Source: Saccharofermentans sp. (GTDB taxonomy: Bacteria > Bacillota > Clostridia > Saccharofermentanales > Saccharofermentanaceae). From it: a stretch of DNA of 57,355 nucleotides. Below are positions 42,579 to 51,236 of this stretch, piece by piece. Where the stretch lies: positions 1-57,355 of the forward strand of contig JAEFBB010000011.1 in NCBI GenBank assembly GCA_016292215.1, in the 5' to 3' direction. Positions within the stretch are counted from its first letter, which is position 1, and every line of letters starts with the position of its first letter. The translations under genes were made by a program, and so were the position numbers. The notes below the pieces were generated by a model. The model did not search any database, was not told the DNA's origin, and saw only the letters and a program-made list of their open reading frames with translations.

Positions 42579-44071
42579 GTATCATCGAGCTCGAAAATGT
42601 TAACTTCCAATACAAGGGATCTTCAGACGGATCCCTTGTTAATGTGAACCTAAATATTGAAAAGGGCCAAACAGTCCTGCTTTGCGGAGCTTCAGGATCA
42701 GGTAAGACTTCGATCATAAGGCTTATCAACGGACTGATTCCACACTACTACTCGGGAGATCTTGAAGGACAGGTGACCGTAGCCGGACGGGATGTTAAAA
42801 AGGTCGAACTGCATGAGCTTGCAGGCACAGTAGGGACGGTGTTTCAGAATCCGAGAAGCCAGTTCTTCTCTGTCGATACCGACGGAGAGATTGCATTCGG
42901 TCCTGAGAATATCGGCCTTGAGCCTAAAGAGATAAAAGCCAGGTTAAATGATGTCGTGGCAGAGATGAATCTGGATGAGATCCTCGGAAGAAACATTTTT
43001 GACCTATCAGGTGGGCAAAAGCAGAGGATCGCCTGTGCATCTGTCGCTGCGCTTTTACCGGATATCATACTTCTGGACGAGCCGTCATCAAATCTGGACT
43101 TCGATTCCATTGAATTGCTGCGCGGCATAATCAACGAATGGAAAAGACAGGGAAAGACCATAGTTATCTCCGAGCACAGACTATGGTATCTGAAGGATTC
43201 CGTTGACCGTGTACTTTATATCGAGCAGGGTAAGATCGCAAAGGAATGGACCGGAGAGGAATTTGAAGCCCTCAGTGAAGAAGATGTCAAATCTTATAAA
43301 CTTCGACCTGTAGTGCTGGAAGAAGAGCTTTTAAAGGCATTTAGAGGAGAATCAGAATCAAGCTTTTGCGAGATAAGTGATCCGATTGAATTAGAAGGTT
43401 TCTTCTTCAGTTATACAAAGCACCCATATCTGCTATTTAAGAGGCGTTTCAAAGAAACAGACGGCGACAGTCTTAACCTGAATATTTCCAAACTTAATCT
43501 CCCTAAGAGCAAGATAATCGGTCTTGTCGGGCCTAACGGTACCGGTAAGTCGACCTTCTTAAGATGCCTTTGCGGGCTTGAAGGTGACTGTAAAGGAACT
43601 ATAACTGTCGACGGCACTAATTATAAAGGCAGACAGAGGATCAAGATCTGCTACATGGTGATGCAGGATGTTAACCATCAGTTGTTTACAGACAGCGTTG
43701 AATCAGAAGTTATGCTTTCCATGAAAGAGAAGGATGAGAAGCGCTGTGATGAGATATTAAACAGCCTGGGACTGGGTGATTATAAGCAGACACATCCGAT
43801 GGCCTTGTCAGGCGGCCAAAAGCAGCGTGTGGCTATAGCTTCTGCAATAGCATCGGATGCAAAGATAATGCTTTTCGATGAGCCGACATCAGGACTTGAT
43901 TTCTTACATATGGAGAAAGTGGCTGAATTGCTCAAACAGTTGACAGAGATGGGAACAACAGTAATTGTATCTACTCATGATCCGGAGCTTATATCTGAGA
44001 GCTGCGATTATGTACTGGGTCTGAAACACGGAAAAGCCTTGTATCTTAAAAAGACTGGCAATGATTTCTAA
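42575..44071 (+). CDS. ECF transporter fused double ATPase (EcfA-A')
   Basis: Two ATPase domains in one 498-residue chain, powering the ECF transporter. First domain: Walker A GASGSGKTSIIRLIN, signature LSGGQKQRIACAS, Walker B IILLDEPSSNLD. Second domain (from about residue 270): GPNGTGKSTFLRCL, LSGGQKQRVAIASA, IMLFDEPTSGLD. The fused form fits a dedicated transporter rather than the shared EcfA1A2. Last gene of the operon that begins at 37762. The palindrome at 44089-44104 lies 18 bases after its stop and could also fold as a weak terminator. Confidence 0.93.
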   Translation: MSIIELENVNFQYKGSSDGSLVNVNLNIEKGQTVLLCGASGSGKTSIIRLINGLIPHYYSGDLEGQVTVAGRDVKKVELHELAGTVGTVFQNPRSQFFSVDTDGEIAFGPENIGLEPKEIKARLNDVVAEMNLDEILGRNIFDLSGGQKQRIACASVAALLPDIILLDEPSSNLDFDSIELLRGIINEWKRQGKTIVISEHRLWYLKDSVDRVLYIEQGKIAKEWTGEEFEALSEEDVKSYKLRPVVLEEELLKAFRGESESSFCEISDPIELEGFFFSYTKHPYLLFKRRFKETDGDSLNLNISKLNLPKSKIIGLVGPNGTGKSTFLRCLCGLEGDCKGTITVDGTNYKGRQRIKICYMVMQDVNHQLFTDSVESEVMLSMKEKDEKRCDEILNSLGLGDYKQTHPMALSGGQKQRVAIASAIASDAKIMLFDEPTSGLDFLHMEKVAELLKQLTEMGTTVIVSTHDPELISESCDYVLGLKHGKALYLKKTGNDF

Positions 44072-44088
44072 CAATTATTTTATTTAAT

Positions 44089-44195
44089 GCTAATAAATAT
44101 TAGCTTTACCTAACTAAATGCCCATAGATGCCCTTTTATGGCCGAAAATCATTGTTAAAAACATAGATACACCCTTTAAGTTAGCAAGGACTAAC
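44089..44195. promoter_or_regulatory. Operators upstream of the FtsX-HMA operon
   Basis: GCTAATAAATATTAGC (44089-44104, perfect palindrome) and GTTAGCAAGGACTAAC (44180-44195, one arm mismatch). A weak promoter, TTGTTA (44152-44157) and TTTAAG (44175-44180) with a 17-base spacer, would put the second operator just past the -10. Confidence 0.55.
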
Positions 44196-44228
44196 ATTAA
44201 ACAAGAAAAAACAACAGAGGGTTATTCT

Positions 44229-44930
44229 ATGTATATTGAAACGAGGGACCTTAAAAAGTCTTATGGCGAAGGCGGCAGCTTTGTCCAGGTTTTAAAAGGC
44301 GTAAGCATTCAGATCGAGAAGGGTGAGATGTGTGTTATTCAGGGCACTTCTGGCTCGGGCAAATCAACACTTCTAAACTGTATTGGCGGACTTGATGATA
44401 TTGACTCAGGTAGTGTATCTGTAGCAGGAACTCTGGTTGAACGTTTAAAGGGCGAGAAGCTTTCTGATTACAGAAGAGATAATCTCGGTTTCATATTTCA
44501 GTTCTATAATCTTGTTCCTAACCTCACGGTAAGAGAGAACATCCAGGTATGCGAATACCTGACGAAGGATCCTCTTAATATCGATGAGCTTGTTGATGTG
44601 CTTGGTCTTACTGAGCATCAATACAAATTCCCTTCACAGCTGTCCGGCGGTCAGCAGCAGCGTTGTGCAATAGCAAGAGCACTAGTAAAGAATCCTAAGG
44701 TCTTGCTTTGTGATGAGCCTACAGGTGCATTAGATTCGAAGACTTCAAGAGATATCCTTGTTCTTCTTGAGAAGATAAATAAGCAGTATGGAACAACGAT
44801 GCTTATCGTTACGCACAATAACTCCATAAAGAATATGGTCAATCACGTCATTTATCTTAAGGACGGCGAGATTTATAAAGACTATCTGAATGAGCATAAG
44901 ATCCCCGCGTCAGAACTGGAGGATCTCTGA
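44229..44930 (+). CDS. ABC transporter ATP-binding protein (MacB/LolD type)
   Basis: ATPase of 233 residues of the FtsE/LolD/MacB class that works with FtsX-like permeases. Walker A GTSGSGKSTLLNCIGGLD, Q-loop FIFQFYNLVPNLTVRENI, signature LSGGQQQRCAIARAL, Walker B VLLCDEPTGALDSKTS, H-loop VTHNN. AGAGGG lies eight bases before ATG 44229; a longer frame to 44118 covers the operator and is rejected. The ribosome site of the permease gene lies inside its 3' end. This gene class often mediates mechanotransmission or lipid/peptide export rather than import. Confidence 0.94.
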   Translation: MYIETRDLKKSYGEGGSFVQVLKGVSIQIEKGEMCVIQGTSGSGKSTLLNCIGGLDDIDSGSVSVAGTLVERLKGEKLSDYRRDNLGFIFQFYNLVPNLTVRENIQVCEYLTKDPLNIDELVDVLGLTEHQYKFPSQLSGGQQQRCAIARALVKNPKVLLCDEPTGALDSKTSRDILVLLEKINKQYGTTMLIVTHNNSIKNMVNHVIYLKDGEIYKDYLNEHKIPASELEDL

Positions 44931-44931
44931 T

Positions 44932-47900
44932 ATGGGATGGATATTGTTTAAGAGAGCACTTCGCGATCTTAAGTCAGGCTTTGCCAGATACATAGCATTG
45001 TCGTTGCTGATAATCTTCTCGCTGTTTATCGTCATAAGCCTTATGGCGGCGGCTGATACCATAATCGATGGTACGAAAAAAGCCGATCTGGAGCTTTGTT
45101 GTGAAGACGGTGAATTCTCGGTGTTTGTTCCTCTCAGAGATGATGAGCTGGCAAAGATTACCGATAAAGGCGTATCAATCGAAAAGATGTTTTTTGTTGA
45201 TTATGCCCTCAATGATGATCAGGTGTTAAGAGCATTCAAGGTCAGGGAGAACATCAACAAGATATCACTGATCGACGGTAAACTTCCGTCTAATGATAAC
45301 GAAGCGGTGATAGAGAGACGTTATTCGGAAGTTAATAATGTCAATGTCGGAGACAAAATACAGATCGGAGATAAGGAATTTACCATAACAGGAATCGGAG
45401 CTACACCGGATTACAATACAGTGATCAAGAAACTCTCGGATACTGTTGTTGACAGCAGGTATTTCGGATTGATATTTTTAACATCTGAAGCATATGATGA
45501 ACTCTACAGCACAGGGTGTTCACTCTCATCTGAAGAGTATTATTATGCTTATCTGCTTAACGGCGCAATGAGCGAGAATGAGCTCAAAAATCTACTTGAA
45601 GAAAACACTTTTGATGTCGAAGATGTAGATGATGAATACTTCAGAGATTACTGGGAAAGGCTGACATCGCGAAAGGACGAGCTCCTTGAAGGGATTAACG
45701 ATCTTAAGGAAGGCGCTGAAGACCTTGCGGATGGAGCAGACGAGCTTAGCGACGGCATCAATGAATTCCATGATGGCATGACAGAACTGCAAGATGCTGT
45801 TCCGGACCTTACTAATGGAATCAATGCTTTGGACGAAGGTGCCGGCGTTCTCGAAAAAGGCATCAACGGATATACCGCAGGTGTCGGTCAGATTCAGGCA
45901 GGAGCGTCTGAACTGGCTAAAGGGGCAGGGGCCCTAACAAGCGGGACAACCGATCTTGCTGCCGGAGCAGATGATTTAGCTGTTGGCATGAACGAGTTTT
46001 CTGCAAGTATTGATGCAATGGCGCAAAGCGATGAACCATATATGGCAGCGCTGGCAGCCGGCCTGCAGGCACCCGTGTCAGGCTTGAATGCAGGATATGG
46101 CATGATCAAAGCAGGTATAGAAAGTGTTAACGCAGGAACCTCGAGTCTGCAAGCTGGGATAAACGAGTTATATACAGGTATCGTTGAACTTAATTCAAAC
46201 AGTTCGGCATTAAGGAACGGTGCAGCAGAGCTTCATAACGGAACAACAGATCTTAAAAACGGTGCGGATGAATTCGCTGACGGTATCAATGAATTGTATG
46301 AAGGATCTGCCGATATTAAGGACGGAGCCGCTGAACTTGCCGACGGCGCAAGAGAACTAGCTGACGGTGTTAAAGAGTTCTCCGATGAAGCCAATGATCT
46401 TATTGATGAAGTGTTCGATGTTGATTTATCTAATCTGCGTTTGTTTGTGAACAGTAAAGACAATCCGAGGATCGATTCTGCTGCAGACGATGTTCAGATT
46501 AATTATACGGCCAGTATTATCTTCGGCATTCTGCTGGTAATGCTTTTCGCCTATGTTATTTCAGTATTCATAGTTCATACGATCGATCAGGACAGCTCTG
46601 TTATCGGAGCACTTTATTCAATGGGCCTCAAGAGAAGAATACTGACGCTGAGCTATGTTGCTGTTCCTGTTATTGTTACTTTTGTTTCAGGCATTATCGG
46701 AACCTTGATAGCTGTCTTTACGCCCGCCGGCATTCCCGCGCAGCTTCAGGACACGCTCGGCTATTACTCTATGCCCAAGATGAACATACTGGTAAAGCCG
46801 TTTATTCTCATCTATGGCCTTGCTATTCCGCCTTTGACAGCTTTTATTGTAAATGTTCTGGTAATAAGAAACAGGCTTGTAAGGACTCCTCTGTCACTGC
46901 TTCATAATGAACAGAAAGCAGTCCGCGGTAAAGCACTTAATATCAAAAACATGAAGTTCATTCCAATGTTCAGGTTAAGACAGCTCCTTCGTGAGATCAG
47001 AGCCGGCCTTACGGTTATATTAGGATTGTTCATGAGCCTGCTCGTCGCGCTGCTTGCCCTTAATACAAGCGTATATTGTGAGAATGTTAAGAAAAGTTAT
47101 ATAGATCTGACACGTTATGAATACATGTATAACTACAAGTATCCTACGGAAGAAGTCCCGGAAGGCGGATATGAAGCAGTGGCTGAAGGATTCAAGAAAG
47201 AAATATACGGATATTCTTTTGATGTTACCTTGCTGGGAATTACGGAGGATAATCCGTTCTTCGATACCGGAAAACTCCCGGATAATGATTCAGATATCAT
47301 CCTGAGTACTGCTGTTGCGACCAAATATGATCTCTGTGTAGGTGATGTGTTCACTTTGAGTGATGAAAAGGGTGAGAGATTATATGCTTTCAGAGTAGCC
47401 GGGATCTGCGATTATACTGCTTCGATGTTTGTGTTCATGGATATTGACAGAGTAAGAGATATGTTCGGAGAAGATGATGATTACTTCAATGTCGTATTCT
47501 CTGATCATGAACTGGATATCGATGCCGGCAGACTTTATTCAACCGTATCCAAGAAAGAGATAGAGAGATCCTCGGGTGTTTATGTCGAGATGATGAGACC
47601 GATGGTAATTACTATGTCAGTTGCATCTGCAGTTATATTCCTTGTTGTTATGTATCTCATGGTGAAGATGATGATCGACAGGTCGGCATTCAACATCTCA
47701 CTTGTAAAGGTTTTCGGATTCAGGAACAGGGAAGTAAGGAAGATGTATCTGGACGGCAATTTCTACATTGTAGTGATCGGTGCATTGATATCTATTCCGC
47801 TTTGCAAATTGATATTGGATTATATCTATCCGAGATATCTTGTGAGCAATGTCGGAGTAGGCGTATCTGCAGATTTCTCTCCTGTAATGTATGTGGCTAT

Positions 47901-48000
47901 CTTTGCAGTGATAATAGCTCTTTATCTGGCGATCAACCTCGTGCTTACAGGCAGGGTCAAAAAGATCAAGCCTGCGGAAATACTTAAGAACAGGGAGTAA
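44932..48000 (+). CDS. Giant FtsX-family permease with YhgE-like heptad repeats
   Basis: 1022-residue membrane protein. A first helix (about 15-40) leads to an extracytoplasmic MacB-like domain (about 45-235). Then comes a long repeat region (about 245-495) of seven-residue units like ELSDGIN and DLTNGIN (x-L-x-x-G-x-x), the repeat seen in YhgE/Pip surface proteins and probably a long coiled stalk. FtsX helices follow (about 530-690), a second outer domain, and the last FtsX domain (about 900-1020). GGAGG at 44918-44922 fixes ATG 44932. Such permeases usually act mechanically on outer-surface substrates. Cargo unknown; the iron-type operator and HMA neighbour suggest a metal link. Confidence 0.88.
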   Translation: MGWILFKRALRDLKSGFARYIALSLLIIFSLFIVISLMAAADTIIDGTKKADLELCCEDGEFSVFVPLRDDELAKITDKGVSIEKMFFVDYALNDDQVLRAFKVRENINKISLIDGKLPSNDNEAVIERRYSEVNNVNVGDKIQIGDKEFTITGIGATPDYNTVIKKLSDTVVDSRYFGLIFLTSEAYDELYSTGCSLSSEEYYYAYLLNGAMSENELKNLLEENTFDVEDVDDEYFRDYWERLTSRKDELLEGINDLKEGAEDLADGADELSDGINEFHDGMTELQDAVPDLTNGINALDEGAGVLEKGINGYTAGVGQIQAGASELAKGAGALTSGTTDLAAGADDLAVGMNEFSASIDAMAQSDEPYMAALAAGLQAPVSGLNAGYGMIKAGIESVNAGTSSLQAGINELYTGIVELNSNSSALRNGAAELHNGTTDLKNGADEFADGINELYEGSADIKDGAAELADGARELADGVKEFSDEANDLIDEVFDVDLSNLRLFVNSKDNPRIDSAADDVQINYTASIIFGILLVMLFAYVISVFIVHTIDQDSSVIGALYSMGLKRRILTLSYVAVPVIVTFVSGIIGTLIAVFTPAGIPAQLQDTLGYYSMPKMNILVKPFILIYGLAIPPLTAFIVNVLVIRNRLVRTPLSLLHNEQKAVRGKALNIKNMKFIPMFRLRQLLREIRAGLTVILGLFMSLLVALLALNTSVYCENVKKSYIDLTRYEYMYNYKYPTEEVPEGGYEAVAEGFKKEIYGYSFDVTLLGITEDNPFFDTGKLPDNDSDIILSTAVATKYDLCVGDVFTLSDEKGERLYAFRVAGICDYTASMFVFMDIDRVRDMFGEDDDYFNVVFSDHELDIDAGRLYSTVSKKEIERSSGVYVEMMRPMVITMSVASAVIFLVVMYLMVKMMIDRSAFNISLVKVFGFRNREVRKMYLDGNFYIVVIGALISIPLCKLILDYIYPRYLVSNVGVGVSADFSPVMYVAIFAVIIALYLAINLVLTGRVKKIKPAEILKNRE

Positions 48001-48002
48001 TT

Positions 48003-48251
48003 ATGGTTAAGACAACTCTAAAAATCGATGGGATGATGTGCGGAATGTGCGAGTCACATGTTAATGACATAGTGCGCAAAGCTTTCCCGAACGCTTCGAA
48101 AGTAAAGAGCTCACATAGAAAGGGCGAGTGCTCTTTTGTAACGGAAGATAAGGTTGACGGGAACGTTATAAAGGATGCTCTTGATGAGATGGGATATAAA
48201 CTCATTGCGGTTAATTCTGAGAATTATGAGAAGAGAGGTATATTCGGATGA
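48003..48251 (+). CDS. Heavy-metal-associated (HMA) domain protein
   Basis: 82-residue soluble ferredoxin-like metal chaperone fold. The binding loop is GMMCGMCESHVNDIV (M-x-C-x-x-C), as in CopZ and the ends of P-type ATPases; these bind Cu(I), Zn or similar. Residues after about 70 form a short charged tail. It starts two bases after the FtsX permease and overlaps the hydrolase gene by four, so it belongs to this operon rather than to a copper ATPase locus. The metal cannot be told from sequence. Confidence 0.9.
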   Translation: MVKTTLKIDGMMCGMCESHVNDIVRKAFPNASKVKSSHRKGECSFVTEDKVDGNVIKDALDEMGYKLIAVNSENYEKRGIFG

Positions 48252-49009
48252 CTTTTGATGAAATGGGCAACAGGTCCGGTAAAACATTAATGCTCCTTCC
48301 GGGAACATGCTGTGACTGGCAGTCTAATTTCTTAAACGTCATAGATGATCTTAAAGAGAAGTATCATCTGATCTGCGTCAACTACGACGGTTTTGACGGA
48401 AGTGATCTCATCTTTCCCGATATGATCACAGTCACTGAGAAGATAGAAAAATACATCATCGATAACTTCGGCGGCAGGATCGACGGAGCGCTCGGTTCTT
48501 CTCTTGGAGGGACATTTGTCGGACAGCTCATAATGCGTGAGAAGGTTCACGTTGACCATGGTATATTCGGAAGCTCCGATCTCGACCAGAGCGGCGTTGT
48601 TGCAGCAAAACTGCAGGCGGCTTTAGTAACTCCTCTGCTTACAGGCGTAACCAGGAGCGAGAAGAAAAAGCAGAAGACAAAGAAGATGATGATGGATTCT
48701 TTCGAGATGAGCGATGAGGTCGCGAATTCTTTCATCGAAGCGTTCTCGAAGTTCGATGTCAGATCGATAAAGAACGAATACTACACAGATCTTCTGACTC
48801 ACTTAAAAGACGATATACATGTTGAAGGTACAACAGCTCATTTCATCTATGCGAAAAAGATGGGTGAGAAGTACCTGAAGAGATATCTCAAATACTTCCG
48901 TGATCCTGACATCAGGGAGTTCGATATGCAGCATGAACAGTGGCTGTTCGGCGAGAGAAAGTATGCTGAACCGGTCCTTAAGGCGATCGATGAATTCATG
49001 GAGATATAA
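48248..49009 (+). CDS. Alpha/beta hydrolase
   Basis: 253-residue alpha/beta-hydrolase fold. The oxyanion region is MLLPGTCCDWQSNF. The nucleophile elbow GSSLGG matches G-x-S-x-G with serine at about residue 84. A candidate catalytic His is in the C-terminal half (DMQHEQWLFGERKY). Residues 135-150 are a Lys-rich cap segment. The substrate is unknown: an esterase or thioesterase is likely. Its ATGA overlap with the HMA gene and six-base gap to the methyltransferase put it firmly in the operon. Confidence 0.82.
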   Translation: MTFDEMGNRSGKTLMLLPGTCCDWQSNFLNVIDDLKEKYHLICVNYDGFDGSDLIFPDMITVTEKIEKYIIDNFGGRIDGALGSSLGGTFVGQLIMREKVHVDHGIFGSSDLDQSGVVAAKLQAALVTPLLTGVTRSEKKKQKTKKMMMDSFEMSDEVANSFIEAFSKFDVRSIKNEYYTDLLTHLKDDIHVEGTTAHFIYAKKMGEKYLKRYLKYFRDPDIREFDMQHEQWLFGERKYAEPVLKAIDEFMEI

Positions 49010-49014
49010 GACTT

Positions 49015-49659
49015 ATGAACGATAAGGAATACAAGGAAATATCGATAAAGGAATTCACCAAGGCAGCAAGTGTCTATGAGACTGACCAGGCCGGCGTCTA
49101 CAAGATGTGCAAGAAGGATTATCCTGATGTGCTCGCCGAACTGGAGAAAGAGCCCTTTGAAAGTCTTCTTGACTGCGGATGCGGAACTGCTCCGATGATC
49201 TCTCTGTTATATGAGAAATATCCAGAAAAGCATTACACCGGTATCGATCTGACACCCAAGATGATCGAGGTGGCAAAAGCAAAGAATATACCCGGCGCAG
49301 AATTTGTCGTAGGCGACTGTGAGAACCTTCCTTTCGAAGACAACTCATTTGATGCGATTATCTGCTGCGAGAGCTTCCATCACTATCCGAATGTGCAGGA
49401 TTTTTTCAACAGCGTATACAGAGTGCTGAAGCCGGGTGGAAGACTGATACTTCGCGACATGACGATGAACGGTAAGGGGGTTAGGTGGTTCTGCAACCAC
49501 ATAGAGATGCCTCTTATCAATCTCATTGGTCACGGCGATGTGCGTATCTACGGCAGGGATGACGTGGATGCTCTTTGCAGGAATGCGGGCCTGAAGATGG
49601 AACTTTTCGAGAAGCGCGGATTCTGCAGACTGCACAGCGTGGCAAGAAAGCCCGGGTAA
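49015..49659 (+). CDS. Class I SAM-dependent methyltransferase
   Basis: 214-residue Methyltransf_11-type enzyme. Motif I is LLDCGCGTAPMISLL, the acidic motif II is YTGIDLTPKMIEVAKAK, motif III is FVVGDCENLPFEDNSFDAII, and the post-motif reads VLKPGGRLILRDM. An N-terminal helix (FTKAASVYETDQAG) resembles UbiE-like enzymes. The acceptor is unknown: a small molecule made, imported or modified by this operon is plausible. A 12-base gap separates it from the next gene. Confidence 0.88.
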   Translation: MNDKEYKEISIKEFTKAASVYETDQAGVYKMCKKDYPDVLAELEKEPFESLLDCGCGTAPMISLLYEKYPEKHYTGIDLTPKMIEVAKAKNIPGAEFVVGDCENLPFEDNSFDAIICCESFHHYPNVQDFFNSVYRVLKPGGRLILRDMTMNGKGVRWFCNHIEMPLINLIGHGDVRIYGRDDVDALCRNAGLKMELFEKRGFCRLHSVARKPG

Positions 49660-49670
49660 GGAATTAATCT

Positions 49671-50333
49671 ATGGCATCAAATAACTGGAAGCTGGCTTTA
49701 GCCGGAATCATTGGAACCATTGTATATGCGGTTGCTGATGCATTTCTTTATCTCGGAACCGACATAGCATCTGATAATAAGATATCGCTGTGGCAGGTGC
49801 CTGAGTGGCGCCTCATGACATCGATGTGGATCGGTGTAATAGGAAGCCTGCTGTTGCTTTTAGGATTCATAAGCCTTGCCAGGATGTTTAATAAGGTGTT
49901 CGAGAAGGCAGGCAAATTCCTTATCCTTCCTGCGTTCATTTGCATCGGCGGCGTGCTCTATATGCATTTTGCTTTGGGCGTTTATGCTCCGCTTACATAT
50001 AATTCAGCTGTCAAAGCAGGCATTACGGCTGAGCAGTTTTCGGTTCTTCTGGCAAATGCTGAGAGCTATATGAACCCTCTTACCATTGTATTGGTCATCC
50101 TCGGTTACTCAACGGAGATAGTGCTTATCTTCGGTATATTAAGCGGAAAGTTCGGTCTTAGGAAAAGGCTTGTATCATTCATGTTCGGCGGCTACGCGCT
50201 TGTAGTACTGGTGTTTGCTTTAATAGCAAAACTTACGGGTGAATACGGTATCTTAGGCTCTGTCGAGAGCCTTCTCGAAATGACGTTTTTCATTCCGGCT
50301 TATATCTATTGGCGCAAGGAAGAAAAGAAATGA
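49671..50333 (+). CDS. Hypothetical six-helix membrane protein (DUF6796-like)
   Basis: 220 residues with about six membrane helices. It opens NWKLALAGIIGTIVYAVADA and contains LWQVPEWRLMTSMWIGVIGS; the conserved-looking W-R-L patch recalls DUF6796 proteins, but I am not certain of that family. It ends in a basic tail (WRKEEKK). It is the last clear member of the operon from 44229, and a possible 25-residue peptide overlaps its stop. No function is known to me. Confidence 0.72.
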   Translation: MASNNWKLALAGIIGTIVYAVADAFLYLGTDIASDNKISLWQVPEWRLMTSMWIGVIGSLLLLLGFISLARMFNKVFEKAGKFLILPAFICIGGVLYMHFALGVYAPLTYNSAVKAGITAEQFSVLLANAESYMNPLTIVLVILGYSTEIVLIFGILSGKFGLRKRLVSFMFGGYALVVLVFALIAKLTGEYGILGSVESLLEMTFFIPAYIYWRKEEKK

Positions 50334-50407
50334 TCGTAACTAAAGTTCTTTCACTGACAGTTGCATTTATCTGTACGTTAATACGAGGCGGTAAGCTGAT
50401 CATGTGA
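50330..50407 (+). CDS. Possible 25-residue hydrophobic micropeptide
   Basis: ATGA-overlapping frame after the membrane protein, preceded by AAGGA. The peptide begins MIVTKVLSLTVAFICTLI and ends RGGKLIM. It could be a single helix, or simply a chance frame in the 78-base gap before the convergent gene. Confidence 0.25.
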   Translation: MIVTKVLSLTVAFICTLIRGGKLIM

Positions 50408-50411
50408 TACT

Positions 50412-51077
50412 TCAGACCAGGGTGCCTTTGAAGTTCCTGGCAGTATTGCTCTCATCTGCGACATACCAGTAATCGCAGCTGTCACTTCCCAAAGCGCATG
50501 TGTGGGTTCTGATAAGCTTTGCGTGAATGAGCTTGGGGATAATGTGGTCTGTTGCGCATAAATAGGGCAGAAGATCCATATAGCCGTTAGCTCTCGCATA
50601 ATCTGCAAGAGGGCAGCCGACCAGGTCAAAGCAGACGCCTTCTTCTGTGTTCCTGGGATTGATACGTACTCTCCATGTGTTGCCCCATTGTCCCTGAGCC
50701 AGCTTTTCCTCTACGAGTTTTGCATAAGGAACATAGCGCTTATACATGGACTTTTTAAGGAACTTCATCTGACCTTTGCGGTTAACGTTGATGAGCTTTC
50801 CTATAAACTTATATTTTTCATAGATCTCATTAGCCAGTTCGGTTACGGCATTGCCGTCTATCCTGTGATCTGAAGCTTCGTAGAAGGAGATTGCAAGTAT
50901 CATGAGATCGAGATTATGAGCCATGAGGTTTTCCTTGCCGCCAATGTCAGGTGCTTTGGCAAAGAGTACCGGAAACAACTCATCTGCTTTGCTGATGATC
51001 GTTGAGGCTTCGGTGGGATAGTGCTTTTTTGTATATCTGATAAATGCTTTCTTAAAGCTCTTGGCCATGGATGCCAT
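50412..51077 (-). CDS. L-2-amino-thiazoline-4-carboxylate (ATC) hydrolase-family protein
   Basis: 221 residues. The C-terminal half carries family features: VRINPRNTEEGVCFDLVGCP, LADYARANGYMDLLPYLCATDH and LIRTHTCALGSDSCDYWY, with several Cys and His residues that may bind metal. True ATC hydrolases open the thiazoline ring on the way to cysteine; most relatives are uncharacterised. It is divergent from the TetR gene across a 159-base operator-rich gap. GGAG lies nine bases before the ATG. A role on thiazoline-containing metallophores is speculation. Confidence 0.78.
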   Translation of the reverse strand: MASMAKSFKKAFIRYTKKHYPTEASTIISKADELFPVLFAKAPDIGGKENLMAHNLDLMILAISFYEASDHRIDGNAVTELANEIYEKYKFIGKLINVNRKGQMKFLKKSMYKRYVPYAKLVEEKLAQGQWGNTWRVRINPRNTEEGVCFDLVGCPLADYARANGYMDLLPYLCATDHIIPKLIHAKLIRTHTCALGSDSCDYWYVADESNTARNFKGTLV

Positions 51078-51114
51078 ATAAGGTTACTCCGAATTAAAAT
51101 GAATGATTTCGGAT

Positions 51115-51217
51115 ATTATACAGCACTGTATTAGCATATTCTAACTTTTGTTAGCAAAACCTATTGACAGTATTCAGAACAAGAAGTAATCTACGTTAGC
51201 TATCAGCGTTAACTAAC
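51115..51217. promoter_or_regulatory. Divergent promoters and GTTAGC-rich operators (ATC hydrolase/TetR)
   Basis: Minus-strand TATAAT at 51115-51120 with TTAGAA (51139-51144) 18 bases upstream; plus-strand TTGACA at 51164-51169 with a weak TAATCT at 51187-51192. Half-sites are dense: ATTAGCATATTCTAAC (51130-51145), GTTAGC (51150), GTTAGCTATCA (51195-51205) and GTTAACTAAC (51208-51217). The 11-mer at 51195 recurs inverted at 51903-51913, before the ABC pair, suggesting one regulator (the TetR) at both. Confidence 0.6.
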
Positions 51218-51236
51218 AAAAGGTGACAACTGTAAT

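Noticed and set aside
44118..44228. Longer start of the MacB-type ATPase
   Set aside because: The extension covers the operator and promoter; AGAGGG fits ATG 44229 and homologues begin there.
45655..46420. DNA-level tandem repeat in the FtsX gene
   Set aside because: The repeat is in the protein (heptads); the nucleotide units are too diverged to be a recent tandem array.
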